NCBI RefSeq assembly: GCF_002160985.1
Contig: NZ_NFLQ01000009.1
Location: 58,416 to 122,415 of the forward strand
Length of the DNA: 64,000 bases
Direction of reading: 5' to 3'
Source of the DNA: Lachnoclostridium sp. An118
GTDB taxonomy: Bacteria; Bacillota; Clostridia; Lachnospirales; Lachnospiraceae
A program made the position numbers and the translations under genes. Below are positions 25,184-34,441 of the stretch, piece by piece. The notes beneath the pieces are model-generated. The model was not told where the DNA came from. It saw only the letters and a program-made list of their open reading frames with translations, and ran no database searches. Positions within the stretch are counted from its first letter, which is position 1; each line of letters begins with the position of its first letter.

Positions 25184-25212
25184 ATTTTAGCCCGGTTCTG
25201 TGGAAAAGTCAA
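25184..25212 (-). promoter_or_regulatory. Promoter of the aconitase gene
   Basis: Minus strand -35 TTGACT (25207-25212), 17-base spacer, -10 TAAAAT (25184-25189), about 40 bases upstream of the ATG. Confidence 0.75.
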
Positions 25213-25329
25213 TTTAAACGGGAGGATATATATACCCGTATACCATCAAAAGGCACACCAACACAGTTATAGCTTCCTTAGCCGATGCGGCTCTGGGTCT
25301 TCCTACTCCTTCCTTCTTAGTTCTTTTTG

Positions 25330-26031
25330 CTACCCCAACAGCAATCTTCTTATTTCTGTATATGTATCAGGCAAAAGCTTCGACAGAATACCTGTTGATG
25401 ACACATGAAATACCGCACCGTCCTCATAGCTTACAGCCAGCTCCATACTCTGTGCATCCTCCATAGCCTCCGAATCGCTGCTGCTTTCCCATGAAAACAC
25501 TCCGAGACTGTCCATCTGATCTATAAGCATTTCCCCATCACTATACAGCTCTGCTTCTGTCTGACTCAAATCTGAAAACAAATAGCAATTGGATGCCCGA
25601 TATCTTTGCCCCGCAGCCAGATTATAGTATACGCACTCGCTGCCCGTATTCACATTCTCGTAAAAAGCAACCGCCGTCACTCCCGCTGTGAAATCCTCTG
25701 TCCGCTCCTTTGCCGTACCGGTAAATATATCGCTTACATCTCCCCTTTCCTCTCCGTCATAATTTTCGAGCAGCAGCTTGATATTTAAAGAATCCACATT
25801 TTCTTCTGTTATTGCATAGTCATCGATAAACTGCTGCAGATCCACATCACTGTACTCCGCTTCTGTAATTTCTGATAAACGGATCAGTTCATCGACAGTT
25901 AAAAGCTTTTCTGTTTTTATATTTTCTCCTTCCTTAAGATTTCCGTTCTTTTCCTCTGTGCCGGCGCTGCATCCGGCTGCCAGAAGAGAGAGTGCCATTA
26001 TCATCAAAATTACTGTTTTTATATTCCTCAT
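25330..26031 (-). CDS. Lipoprotein of unknown function
   Basis: 233 residues. A lipoprotein signal peptide is clear: MRNIKTVILMIMALSLLAAGC, with lipobox LAAGC and Cys21 as the lipid site. The mature part is acidic. A segment about 43-80 (LLTVDELIRLSEITEAEY...FIDDYAITEENVDSLNI) looks helical, followed by strands (GVTAVAFYEN, CVYYNLAAG, LAVSYEDGAVFHVSSTG). No catalytic motif. A GGGAGG ribosome site precedes ATG. It is flanked by terminators and stands alone. Its base composition is somewhat more AT-rich than its neighbours. Confidence 0.8.
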   Translation of the reverse strand: MRNIKTVILMIMALSLLAAGCSAGTEEKNGNLKEGENIKTEKLLTVDELIRLSEITEAEYSDVDLQQFIDDYAITEENVDSLNIKLLLENYDGEERGDVSDIFTGTAKERTEDFTAGVTAVAFYENVNTGSECVYYNLAAGQRYRASNCYLFSDLSQTEAELYSDGEMLIDQMDSLGVFSWESSSDSEAMEDAQSMELAVSYEDGAVFHVSSTGILSKLLPDTYTEIRRLLLG

Positions 26032-26140
26032 ACTGCCTCCCTGCTATGCTCCCATGGACTCCGCCCACCATTTTCTTGAGACCGGAATCATATATGAAAA
26101 GACAGAAAATCTCCTGGGCGATCTGATCAAAAAAACAGAA

Positions 26141-26187
26141 AAGGGAATGCAGTACATTTTCTTTGAAAAACCGCACTGTATTCCCTT
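26141..26187 (-). terminator. Terminator after the SDR gene
   Basis: Stem AAGGGAATGCAGT (26141-26153) with ACTGTATTCCCTT (26175-26187), one mismatch; minus-strand T run at 26130-26137. Confidence 0.85.
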
Positions 26188-26239
26188 CTTGTTATCCAGC
26201 TTTCCTTCTCAGCCCCACAAGAAGTATCCAAGCCCCCTA

Positions 26240-27016
26240 CTAAAAGCAGGTGAAGGCTCCGTCAACAACAAAGTCCGCGCCGGTGGTAAACGTGCTCGTA
26301 TCCCCCGCCAGATACACGCAGATGGACTGCAGCTCCTCCGGCCTGCCCATGCGTCCCAAAGGCGCCATCTCGTTCCACTTCTCGATCAGCGGAACAAGAG
26401 TCGGAGAGTTGAGCGTCAGCTCTGTCCCTATGTATCCCGGACTGATGCTGTTCACCCGCACTCCCCGCTTCGCCCACTCGATAGCCAGAGACTTGGTAAG
26501 CTGGATCACCCCTGCCTTTGAGGCATTATAAGCACACTGAGGCTGAGGGACATTCACGATATGCCCGGACATGGAGGCTGTGTTGATAATGGAACCCCCT
26601 CCGTGTTCCAGCATGTATTTCCCGGCGGCAATATCTGTGAGAAAAATCCCGTTTAGGTTGATGTTGATCACCTTGAGCCACTGCGCGTAGGTCATCTCCT
26701 CAGCCGGCGCATTGATACAGATGCCTGCGTTGTTATGGCAGAAATCCAGGCCGCCCAGCTCCCGGACAACCTGGGCCACCATCTCGTCTACCTGCTTTGG
26801 ATCTGTACAGTCTGTTCCGACCGCGATTACTTTCCTCCCTGTTTCCCCCGCAATCTCCTCCGCGGTCTTCCTGGCTTCCGCCAGGTCAAGATCCACAATG
26901 GCCACATCCGCCCCGGCCTCCGCAAAAGCAGTGGCCGTACATTTTCCGATACCCCTGGCGGCGCCTGTAACAAATCCCTTTTTCCCGTCCAGTCTCATCT
27001 TTTCAATAATTCCCAT
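26240..27016 (-). CDS. Short-chain dehydrogenase/reductase
   Basis: 258 residues, classical SDR. Cofactor motif TGAARGIG (about 17-24), D43 after the second strand (IVDLDL) favouring NAD(H), NNAG (about 93-96), catalytic Ser in NTASMSG and Y-x3-K in YNASK (about 161-165), then PGYIGTEL. It oxidises or reduces a small alcohol/ketone; the sequence resembles sugar-alcohol and gluconate dehydrogenases of the family, but the substrate cannot be read. Ribosome site AAAGGAG upstream. Monocistronic, ended by a terminator. Confidence 0.92.
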   Translation of the reverse strand: MGIIEKMRLDGKKGFVTGAARGIGKCTATAFAEAGADVAIVDLDLAEARKTAEEIAGETGRKVIAVGTDCTDPKQVDEMVAQVVRELGGLDFCHNNAGICINAPAEEMTYAQWLKVININLNGIFLTDIAAGKYMLEHGGGSIINTASMSGHIVNVPQPQCAYNASKAGVIQLTKSLAIEWAKRGVRVNSISPGYIGTELTLNSPTLVPLIEKWNEMAPLGRMGRPEELQSICVYLAGDTSTFTTGADFVVDGAFTCF

Positions 27017-27196
27017 GACAATGCTCCTTTCCTTAATTTTCTAAAAAATTATATCTGGATCATCTGAAATATACTGTATAAGATTATTTTACAATACAAC
27101 AGCCGCCTCCCGCAACGGCTTTATCTCTTTCCCAGCCGGGAAATCACGTTTTCTCCTCTGCCGCATACACTTTAAAAACCCTTGTTGGAAATAAAC

Positions 27197-27592
27197 ATGA
27201 ATACTCGCTATCCCTTTTTCAACACCCCTCTCCCCTACGCCTATGACGCCCTGGAGCCCTGCATCGATGAAAAGACCATGCGGCTGCACCACGACCGGCA
27301 TCTCCAGGCAGTTCGGCAGCATGGAGCACTTTAAGTCCTGTTTTAAAGAGGCCGCCCTCTCCGTGTTCGGCTCCGGCTATGCGTGGCTTATCTGGGAAAA
27401 TGGCGGTTTATGCATCACCACCTCCGCAAACCAGAACACGCCGGACCTGTGCCGCTGCTGGCCATAGATGTCTGGGAACACGCCTACTATCTGAAGCATT
27501 ACAACATGCGCGCCGCCTACATCGACGACTGGTTCCGGGTCGTAAACTGGTCCTGCGCGGAAGCCCGTTTCCGCCGCTGCCGGATCATATGA
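27197..27592 (+). pseudogene. Broken Fe/Mn superoxide dismutase gene
   Basis: Three pieces of a superoxide dismutase survive in different frames. First, from ATG 27197: [25 protein letters not shown], including the first metal histidine context. Then, frame-shifted: [20 protein letters not shown]. Then [20 protein letters not shown], which holds the D and H metal ligands, to a stop at 27592. The segment between pieces 1 and 2, which should hold the second histidine ligand, is missing. The gene cannot make an active enzyme. Its last eight bases overlap the convergent jetD stop. Confidence 0.88.
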
Positions 27593-28838
27593 GCAGCATC
27601 TCCTGCTCCAGACCTTTGCCGGTCTTCAGCAGCTCCTTCCTGAGCTCTTCCAGCTCCTCCGGCAGGGCCGCACTCATCTTCTCCAGGTCCCGGAGCGCTC
27701 CCGGCTCCATCTCATATCCCGACGACAGGTGGCGGCGGTAGAGCTCTGCATTCATATGCAGCGGCCTGACATCCGGGAAGAGATTGTCCCGGATGAAGCA
27801 GAAGATGCGAAGCCCGCCGAAATCCATATCCCCGCTGTGCAGGTATTCCACTGTCCTGCCCTTCAGCGCTCCCGCCAGGGCCTTCAGGAAATCCCTCTCC
27901 TTGGGAGAGAGGAAGCCGTGGGTGAAGACATACAATGTTTCCTCCTCAAAGGGCTCGCAGACAAAGCTGGCCCTGTTCTCTATCGTCACGATCCGCCGTA
28001 TGTCCTGCTCCCGGCAGATGCGGGCGTTCTTCAGCGTCTCGCTGTTGAGGACCGTGCCGTACCGCAGCTTTCCCAGGTCCACAGTCTGCCCTTCGATCTC
28101 CAGGCGCAGCGGTCCTTTTACCTCCATCTGCTGGGAGTACTCTTCTATGTAGAGCCAGGAGAGCACCTGAGCGTCATCCATGGCCCTGTCTATATCCGGG
28201 TGGTAATCCCTGGCCATCTGGACCACCCATCCTCTGAACCCGGCCGGGTCCTCCCTGAAGATCTTGGGACGCCCCAGATACCGGCTGCTGAATATCTGTA
28301 CATAGACAGGCTCCTCCAGCTCATCCAGCCCCTTCAGACAGGCAAAGTACTGCTCCTTCCTCCCCTGTCCGAAGATCCGGCTCAACTCCTTTGCCTTCAG
28401 CTTTCCGCTGTCCGCCTCCCTCCAGCGGTCTCTGACATAGTCCCTGAGCCACTGTCTGCGCAGCGCTCCGCCCAGCTCCTCCAGCTCATGTTTGTACGCA
28501 GCGGCAATCTCATACTTGGGCGTCTTCCCCGCCAGTTTATAATAGACGGGCATGTCTTTGTTATAGTAGTGGAATTCACTGAAATCCTGCTTATAGTTCT
28601 GCCAGCGCACCTCCTTTTTGGGGATCAGGCCCAGGCGCTCCAGCTCCAGCATCTCCCGGACCACCAGGTCACGTCCTGCTCCCCTCGGGGCGCCGGCCTC
28701 TCTCTCCGCCCTGTCAAAATCCTCCTGATGGATCTTCAGGCTGCGGCGTCCTTCAAGGGAATGGTTCCAATCATTTTTCTTTTTTTCATAGTTTTCAATG
28801 ATCTTCCTGACAATGTAGCCGCCTCTGTATCCGTCCAT
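27585..28838 (-). CDS. jetD: Wadjet component JetD (Toprim nuclease subunit)
   Basis: 417 residues. The N-terminal part is helical (DUF3322-like). The C-terminal DUF2220/Toprim domain shows the glutamate strand [15 protein letters not shown] (about 287-300) and the DxD motif [15 protein letters not shown] (about 335-349). JetD cleaves DNA held by the JetABC SMC complex, protecting cells from plasmids. The start has a perfect GGAGGTGATC ribosome site. It is last in jetA-jetB-jetC-jetD, 44 bases after jetC. Toprim residues are intact. Its end overlaps the convergent superoxide dismutase pseudogene. Confidence 0.92.
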   Translation of the reverse strand: MDGYRGGYIVRKIIENYEKKKNDWNHSLEGRRSLKIHQEDFDRAEREAGAPRGAGRDLVVREMLELERLGLIPKKEVRWQNYKQDFSEFHYYNKDMPVYYKLAGKTPKYEIAAAYKHELEELGGALRRQWLRDYVRDRWREADSGKLKAKELSRIFGQGRKEQYFACLKGLDELEEPVYVQIFSSRYLGRPKIFREDPAGFRGWVVQMARDYHPDIDRAMDDAQVLSWLYIEEYSQQMEVKGPLRLEIEGQTVDLGKLRYGTVLNSETLKNARICREQDIRRIVTIENRASFVCEPFEEETLYVFTHGFLSPKERDFLKALAGALKGRTVEYLHSGDMDFGGLRIFCFIRDNLFPDVRPLHMNAELYRRHLSSGYEMEPGALRDLEKMSAALPEELEELRKELLKTGKGLEQEMLLI

Positions 28839-28882
28839 AGGATCACCTCCGCTCCTGGTCTGTCTTTCGCCTGTTTTCCAGC

Positions 28883-31800
28883 TTATTCTTCAGCCTCCTC
28901 CAGAAGGTCCTCGAACTCCTGCTTCTCAAACTCCATGATGGAGATGTTCTGCTTGTCCGGGTTGGCAAAGACAAAGGTCTTATCCACATTCTCCAGATAG
29001 TTCTGGATCTTGTCATTGGTGGCACTGATGATAGCCTGGAAGCCAAGTCCCCGGATCAGCTCGATGCAGGTTGCCACCTTCTCCGCGTCCATCTTGGAGA
29101 AAGCCTCGTCCAGGATGACAAGGCGGATAGTGGGGTTCCTCCTGACTCTGGGCGAGTAGTCCAGACGATAGAGCTGGGCAAAGCTGGCCAGAAGCGCCAC
29201 ATAGAGGGGATTCTGGCCCTCCCCGCCGGAGTTCTTGGAGATCATCTTCCCAAGACCGATGTGCATATTTTTCTCGCCCCGCACGATCTGCTGCATGTCA
29301 AAGGAGAGGTAGGTCCGGTAGTCCGAGTATTTCCGCATGTTCTGCTTCGCTTCCTCCAGCTCCTCCGCCGAGGCGTTCTCCGGCGGGATGAAGATCTGGA
29401 TCAGGTCCCCTATCAGCTCCCCGTACTTCTCCTCGTGCTCCATGGTAAACAGATTCATCTGGTTCTCCATATTGTAGGAGAGCCGGGAAGGGTCTATCTC
29501 CAGGGCATCGTCCATGAACATGTCGTAGTACTCCCCGTAGGCCCCCTTGTTCCTGGTGATCACAAACTGGTACTTATCCTTTCCGAAGTCCAGCCTGCTG
29601 ATGATCCGGTTCAGCTCGTCCTTTCGCTGGAGCGCCTCCTTGATGGCGCTGCGTATCTTATAGATGAAGTCCTCCTTGAAGTGCTGGACCGCGGTCCTGG
29701 CCTGCTCTGCCGCCTTCTCCTTGTACTCCTCCAGGTGGTCGCACTGGAGCGTGTTCAGGAGCTTCTCGTAATCTCCATTGTCCTCCGCACTGGCCGAGAA
29801 GGTGCGATGAGGATACTCCCGCAGGTAGCTGCTGCGGATATCCACCAGCTCCTGGTATCGCTTCTCCCTCTCCTCCCGGCAGGCAGCCTGCTCCCGGAAG
29901 CAGAGATTTTTCAGATACTCATAGTTGGAGCTCTTCCTGCTCTCCATGTAGGACTGGAAGCTTTCCGCAAATTCTTCGTTTTCTTTGAAACTTTTCTGTT
30001 TCTCATTTAACTCCTCATCCAGGTCCAGATACTCCTGATCCGCCTCCTGGATCTTTCTCTCATGCTGCCAGATAGCCTTCTGGATGCTGTCCACCTGCTG
30101 CTTTTTCCTTGTCTGACGCTCTCTTAACTCCTCCTTCTCCCGCTCGAGCCTGCCTACATTCTCTTCCTTCAGCTCCTCTATCCGGCTCTGCAGCATTTCT
30201 CTTTCCTTTTCCTTCTCGCCGATCATCCGGATATCCCTGATCATGCTCAAGTACTCTCCGGCGGGGCGGTCCAGGTAGTCCATGGCAAGGACAGAGCGGA
30301 TCTCCTCCTGGCGCTCTTCCAAGGGCACTCTCTGCTTCTCCAGCTTCTCCAGCTTTTCCTCCAGCCTCTTTCTCCTCTTTCGGAGACTGTTCTCTCCAAT
30401 GCAGGCCCGCTCTGTGTAGTTCTCCGGATCAATGTGCTGCAGCTTATAGCTCTTGTACAGCATGCACCCGGGGGTGATGCCCACGGTCTGCTGCCGCAGC
30501 TCGTCGATATCCCGGCACTTGATCACCCTGCCAAGAAGGAAATCCGTGTAGGCCTGGGCGTAGTCTGTCCCCGCCTTCACCTCCTCTGCCAGAGCTCCCT
30601 CCCTGACCGGGTGGTTGTCCTGCATGAGACGCTCCGTGTCCACCACGGCGGCACGCCAGAATTTCTTTTTGTCCATGGTCTCGTAGATCTCCATGGCCTC
30701 CCTAGCGTAGGCCGGCTCCACCATGAGGGACAGCTTGTTGTTCCCCAGATAGCCCTCCACTGCATTGTGCCATGTCTCATCCTTTACTTCCAGCATGTCT
30801 GCCAAAATCTGTACATTCACAAATTTTCCGGCTCTCCTCTGGAGCTCCTCCCGGATATAGTATCTGGCCTCCTCCAGCTCCCGGGGATAAGCCTTCTTCC
30901 CCTGCTTCAGGTCAGCAATCTCCTGCCGGCCCGCCTGCATCTCCTTTTTCAGGGACCGAAGCTGGGCGCCCGTATCCCCTCTCTCCTCCTCCAGCTCCCG
31001 CCGGATGTCGGCAAAATTCTCCTTGAGCCGCTGAAGCTCCTCCTCTGTGATGCTGCCCTGGCAGAGCCTTTCTATATCTCTGAGCATGGAGTTGGACACC
31101 ATGTCCTGCTTCTTCCACTCCTCCATGCTCTCCCTTGTCTTCTGCAGGCTGCTCCTGCTGGCAGACAGGTGCTCCAGGAACAGGTTGACCTGGGAGAGCT
31201 TGTCCTTCAGCTCCTCGTACCCGGTCTGGGCAATGCGGACGATGATGTCCTCATACTGCCTCTGCAGCTCTTCCGCCTCCCGATCGGTCTTCTCCTTGAG
31301 CTTTTGCTGCTCCTTTTTTTCCTTCTCCTCCTGGGCCCTCCGGTCCCGGATACCCTCCAGACGGCGTCGGAGCTGGAGGATCTCCAGGCGCAGGGCCCGG
31401 TACAGCCAGCTCTCTTCCTCCGTCTTCTTATCTTCGTACAAGGAGAAACTTTCTTCTATTTTTGTCAATGATTGTATTTCTTTCAATGTGGCCTCAATCT
31501 TGCTGCGCATCTGCCCGTATCGCATGACGCTCTCCTGCATGTCCTGGATCTCAATATCCTGCTCCATGCAGATGTACTCTTTCACAAAGTCCTCCAGCCG
31601 GATGTTCATGCGGAAGGGGATCGCCCTCTTGAAAAGCCTGGGGAACTTCTCCTTGTCCAGTCCTCCCAGATACACATCGTAGAGCTGGCGGCGGAACCTC
31701 TCGTTGCTGGGACCACAATAGTAGCCATCCTGGGGGAAGTTTCTCTGCAGATACTCCCGCACCTCCACGGTGGACAGGACACGCCCCTCTCCCCGGTACA

Positions 31801-32239
31801 GGTTGGAGAGCAGCGGCCCCTGATGCCAGAAGAACAGGCGGCTGATCTCATTTGTGGCCGTCTCTACATCAAAGACAATACCCACGCACTCCTGCTCCCC
31901 GATGACGCTGTTTGTAAATTCCAGCACAATGGTGCTGGAAAAATTTTTGTTTCTCCGGTACTGGGACTCATTGTTGTCGCTGATGTTGACCATGCCCCGC
32001 AGATACTCGATCAGGCTCCGGTCCGAGTCGTCGGCTGCCGCCTTGTTGAAAAAGCCCCTTCCGTCCGTGTTGGCGTACAGGACGATCTGCAGCGCGTCAA
32101 TGACGGTAGACTTTCCGCTTCCCGAGTGGCCGGTGAAAAAGTTCACTTCCTTGTTCAGCGACAGCACCTTTCTGTCTATGTAATGCCAGTTATTCAGACA
32201 GATCTTCGATAATATTTTGAACGCCTGTTTCGTCTCCAC
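28883..32239 (-). CDS. jetC: Wadjet component JetC (SMC-like ATPase)
   Basis: About 1118 residues, MukB/SMC-like. Walker A GHSGSGKST lies near residue 40; two long charged coiled coils (about 265-390 and 625-850) surround a hinge-like region (about 440-560). The C-terminal head has SGGEGQNPLYVALLAS as signature and LVILDEAFSKMD as Walker B. It is the motor that extrudes and senses DNA in Wadjet. I chose the GTG at 32239 because GAGGAGGAG lies four bases upstream; a TTG at 32257 is in frame. It overlaps the jetB end by about 50 bases. All ATPase motifs are intact. Confidence 0.95.
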   Translation of the reverse strand: METKQAFKILSKICLNNWHYIDRKVLSLNKEVNFFTGHSGSGKSTVIDALQIVLYANTDGRGFFNKAAADDSDRSLIEYLRGMVNISDNNESQYRRNKNFSSTIVLEFTNSVIGEQECVGIVFDVETATNEISRLFFWHQGPLLSNLYRGEGRVLSTVEVREYLQRNFPQDGYYCGPSNERFRRQLYDVYLGGLDKEKFPRLFKRAIPFRMNIRLEDFVKEYICMEQDIEIQDMQESVMRYGQMRSKIEATLKEIQSLTKIEESFSLYEDKKTEEESWLYRALRLEILQLRRRLEGIRDRRAQEEKEKKEQQKLKEKTDREAEELQRQYEDIIVRIAQTGYEELKDKLSQVNLFLEHLSASRSSLQKTRESMEEWKKQDMVSNSMLRDIERLCQGSITEEELQRLKENFADIRRELEEERGDTGAQLRSLKKEMQAGRQEIADLKQGKKAYPRELEEARYYIREELQRRAGKFVNVQILADMLEVKDETWHNAVEGYLGNNKLSLMVEPAYAREAMEIYETMDKKKFWRAAVVDTERLMQDNHPVREGALAEEVKAGTDYAQAYTDFLLGRVIKCRDIDELRQQTVGITPGCMLYKSYKLQHIDPENYTERACIGENSLRKRRKRLEEKLEKLEKQRVPLEERQEEIRSVLAMDYLDRPAGEYLSMIRDIRMIGEKEKEREMLQSRIEELKEENVGRLEREKEELRERQTRKKQQVDSIQKAIWQHERKIQEADQEYLDLDEELNEKQKSFKENEEFAESFQSYMESRKSSNYEYLKNLCFREQAACREEREKRYQELVDIRSSYLREYPHRTFSASAEDNGDYEKLLNTLQCDHLEEYKEKAAEQARTAVQHFKEDFIYKIRSAIKEALQRKDELNRIISRLDFGKDKYQFVITRNKGAYGEYYDMFMDDALEIDPSRLSYNMENQMNLFTMEHEEKYGELIGDLIQIFIPPENASAEELEEAKQNMRKYSDYRTYLSFDMQQIVRGEKNMHIGLGKMISKNSGGEGQNPLYVALLASFAQLYRLDYSPRVRRNPTIRLVILDEAFSKMDAEKVATCIELIRGLGFQAIISATNDKIQNYLENVDKTFVFANPDKQNISIMEFEKQEFEDLLEEAEE

Positions 32240-32834
32240 TGTTCTCCTCCTCGCCAAATGTCTTTAAAAGGGCCCGTATGTCGTCCCCGGTGAGCACCAT
32301 ATTTATAGTAGGGTAAATGATCATCCTTGTCCCCTCATTTAACTCCTCCAGTATATCCAGAGGTTCTATGATCTGATATTTTTTCAGAAGCGCAATGCTT
32401 CGCCGTATCTCCGTGGGGGACGGCAGGGACTTCATCACCTGGAATTCCCCGGCCTTGCCATTCACAGCTCCCAGCGTTGTCACGATCCTTGTGCTGGATG
32501 ACACCTGGGCCATCTGCTCGTCATACAATATCTTCAGCACCAGGATATAGATCGTGGCAAGCCGCGGGATCTTCTCACCCATGAGCATGCCGTCCCGTAT
32601 ATAGATCACTCCCAGATAAATGTTTTCCACAAGCTCGATCCCTGCCACCTGAAAATATTCCTTCAGAAATTCCATGTGCATGGCGCAGACCTTATACTCC
32701 CTGCTGTACTGCCACTTTTCAGCCCGCCTGTCGTATTTTCGCTCCAAAATGAATGTCTGTCTGTAAAGGAGCCGGATCACCTCCGTGATCTGCTCTTTCT
32801 CCTCATCACTCAGCTGTTCTATATAATCGATCAT
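32190..32834 (-). CDS. jetB: Wadjet component JetB (DUF4194)
   Basis: 214 residues from the ATG at 32834, eight bases after the jetA stop; AGGAGG lies within the last jetA codons. A TTG further upstream is a weaker option. Helix-rich and charged, with a conserved run YQIIEPLDILEELNEGTRMIIYPTI, cut here to its key parts YQIIEPL and RMIIYPTI, typical of DUF4194/JetB. It acts as the KITE-like winged-helix subunit linking the kleisin JetA to JetC. It overlaps jetC, so the two are translationally coupled. Confidence 0.92.
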   Translation of the reverse strand: MIDYIEQLSDEEKEQITEVIRLLYRQTFILERKYDRRAEKWQYSREYKVCAMHMEFLKEYFQVAGIELVENIYLGVIYIRDGMLMGEKIPRLATIYILVLKILYDEQMAQVSSSTRIVTTLGAVNGKAGEFQVMKSLPSPTEIRRSIALLKKYQIIEPLDILEELNEGTRMIIYPTINMVLTGDDIRALLKTFGEEENSGDETGVQNIIEDLSE

Positions 32835-32841
32835 ATTCTTC

Positions 32842-34170
32842 TTAAACCCTCCTGCGCACAAATGTCAGCTTCGGATAGCGGTATTTTCCGCTCTCCACCA
32901 GACCGCCTTCCTCGATGACCTGATACTTGCTGCCGTGCTTTGTACTATAATCATAGGCAAGGATGATCTTCTCAAAGTCCTCGTCATCCTCCACCTTCAG
33001 ATCCGCAAGCCGCATCTGCTCGCCGTCCATGTGCTCCTCGATAAATTCCTCGATCTGCTTTCTCGTATACCGGGTGTGGATGCGATTCAGCTTCAGAACA
33101 TCCTCCCTGGAAAGTTCCTGAGAGTCCTCCTCCCGCTCCAACTGGCTGACAAAATCTTTCCTGGGCTTTCTCCTCTTATAGAGGGACTTCTCCGAGAGGA
33201 TCTCAAAGAGAGACAGATTCATCCGGGAAGCTGTCTCTTTGATCCGCTCCTCCTCCCTGCCCTCTTTTCCAAGCTGGTTCAGAAGCTGGATCACAAGCCC
33301 TTTTGTGTCTGTCTCCCCGTTCAGAAGATAATTCAGCCTGGTCACTGTGGCCCGGATATACTTTGTGTTCTCCTTGTCCATATTGGCAATGCGCCGCTCA
33401 ATATCATCAAAGCTCCTCTCGATCCGGTCCAGTATATCCAGCCCCTCCTCGCCAATGCGGTCATAGATACTCTCATCCTCCCGCATTTTCTCCAGGCACT
33501 CCTTTATATCCATCTTGTAAATGTAGAAGTTATCACTTGTCTTTAAAATGTGGTATTTCTTACGGACCACTTCCTCCACATACCCTTCCAGGTGTTCTGA
33601 AAGAAGCTGTCCGTACTCTCTGTGTTCCAGCAGACGCCCGTAAAACCGGTCCATATTGTGGAGCATGTCCTGCAGTGCCTTGTTCAGCTTTCTCGTATTG
33701 ACAAGGGCCGACCGGAGCATGGCGCTGTTCAGCCTGGGATTGTTCTGGAAGGAATACAAAGTGGCGTACACATTCTGGATGTACAGCTCCGTGTCCTCCA
33801 TCCCCTCACGGGTCAGCCGGTCAAAGGCCTCTATAAAAATAGCCGCATAGTCGGGGATAACAATGTGGGTCACCAGCGTGTTGTAATCCTCGATCTTTTT
33901 CAGCCACTGTGCCTTAAGAAGCCAGTTCAGTATCCTGGACGCCGGCGTCTCCAGCATGTCCAGCTCATCCTCCGTCTCCTCCGCCTCCAGGGTGATCTTT
34001 TTCTGGGTATAGAAATCTCCCAGGATCTCCAGGCACACCTCCCGGCTCAGGAAATAGTTGTTATACTCGTATTCTTCGTTGATCTGAAGCAACGCTTCTA
34101 CATAAATATCCCGGTTCCTGGAGCGGAACAAACTCCAGAAGGAGTCCGGGATCTCATATATATACTTCAT
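32842..34170 (-). CDS. jetA: Wadjet component JetA (kleisin-like)
   Basis: 442 residues, first gene of the Wadjet operon. The N-terminus MKYIYEIPDSFWSLFRSRNRD and the helical body (LLKAQWLKKIEDYNTLVTHI, KYIRATVTRLNYLLNGETD) match the JetA family, in the form seen in Firmicute systems. JetA is the kleisin that closes the SMC ring. A GGAGAAATTT ribosome site precedes ATG. Upstream is a TGGTATAAT extended -10 next to a perfect inverted repeat. The C-terminus ends in RYPKLTFVRRRV. Confidence 0.9.
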   Translation of the reverse strand: MKYIYEIPDSFWSLFRSRNRDIYVEALLQINEEYEYNNYFLSREVCLEILGDFYTQKKITLEAEETEDELDMLETPASRILNWLLKAQWLKKIEDYNTLVTHIVIPDYAAIFIEAFDRLTREGMEDTELYIQNVYATLYSFQNNPRLNSAMLRSALVNTRKLNKALQDMLHNMDRFYGRLLEHREYGQLLSEHLEGYVEEVVRKKYHILKTSDNFYIYKMDIKECLEKMREDESIYDRIGEEGLDILDRIERSFDDIERRIANMDKENTKYIRATVTRLNYLLNGETDTKGLVIQLLNQLGKEGREEERIKETASRMNLSLFEILSEKSLYKRRKPRKDFVSQLEREEDSQELSREDVLKLNRIHTRYTRKQIEEFIEEHMDGEQMRLADLKVEDDEDFEKIILAYDYSTKHGSKYQVIEEGGLVESGKYRYPKLTFVRRRV

Positions 34171-34198
34171 AAATTTCTCCTGTCTTGTATATGGAGTT

Positions 34199-34227
34199 AT
34201 TATACCATGGCCGCACAGCGGCCATGG
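34199..34227 (-). promoter_or_regulatory. jet operon -10 box abutting a 10-bp palindrome
   Basis: On the minus strand TGGTATAAT (TATAAT at 34199-34204) lies 29 bases before the jetA ATG. Immediately upstream sits a perfect inverted repeat, CCATGGCCGC-aca-GCGGCCATGG (34205-34227), covering the region between -10 and -35. No good -35 exists, as in extended -10 promoters. The palindrome could be an operator or, from an upstream start, a leader hairpin. Confidence 0.55.
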
Positions 34228-34239
34228 GCCTCCGGCAGA

Positions 34240-34284
34240 TGCGCAGCGGGTTTCTGCGGTTCCGCAGAAACCGCTCTATGCGCA
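34240..34284. repeat. GC-rich nested hairpin upstream of the jet operon
   Basis: Outer TGCGCA arms (34240-34245 and 34279-34284) enclose a stem of about 14 bp, AGCGGGTTTCTGCGG with CCGCAGAAACCGCT, with one bulge and a 2-base turn. With the neighbouring hairpins it forms a 120-base cluster. Confidence 0.6.
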
Positions 34285-34296
34285 GGTATATATTCA

Positions 34297-34336
34297 CACT
34301 AGGCTCGAAAGGACCTCGCCAAGTGTTCATATTATA
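34297..34336 (-). ncRNA. Hairpin family, copy C, at a predicted transcript 5-prime end
   Basis: Minus strand: TGGTATAAT (34331-34336) followed seven bases later by a hairpin CACTTGGC-GAGG...CGA-GCCTAGTG (34297-34325). The same architecture, CTTxxC-GAGGT(Y)TTTC-GA-GxxTAG with a T-T mismatch and tandem G-A pairs, occurs twice at 62.7 kb with different but compensating stem bases. It probably forms the extreme 5-prime end of an RNA reading toward jetA. Confidence 0.55.
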
Positions 34337-34441
34337 CCATATCTCCCAAACCCGTGGAAACCGGTTTTCTCCCATGGAATTTTCTCAAAACCAGCCGCAT
34401 ATCTATAGATAAAATGCTCCGCCCGTTCCAGGAGGCGTTCT

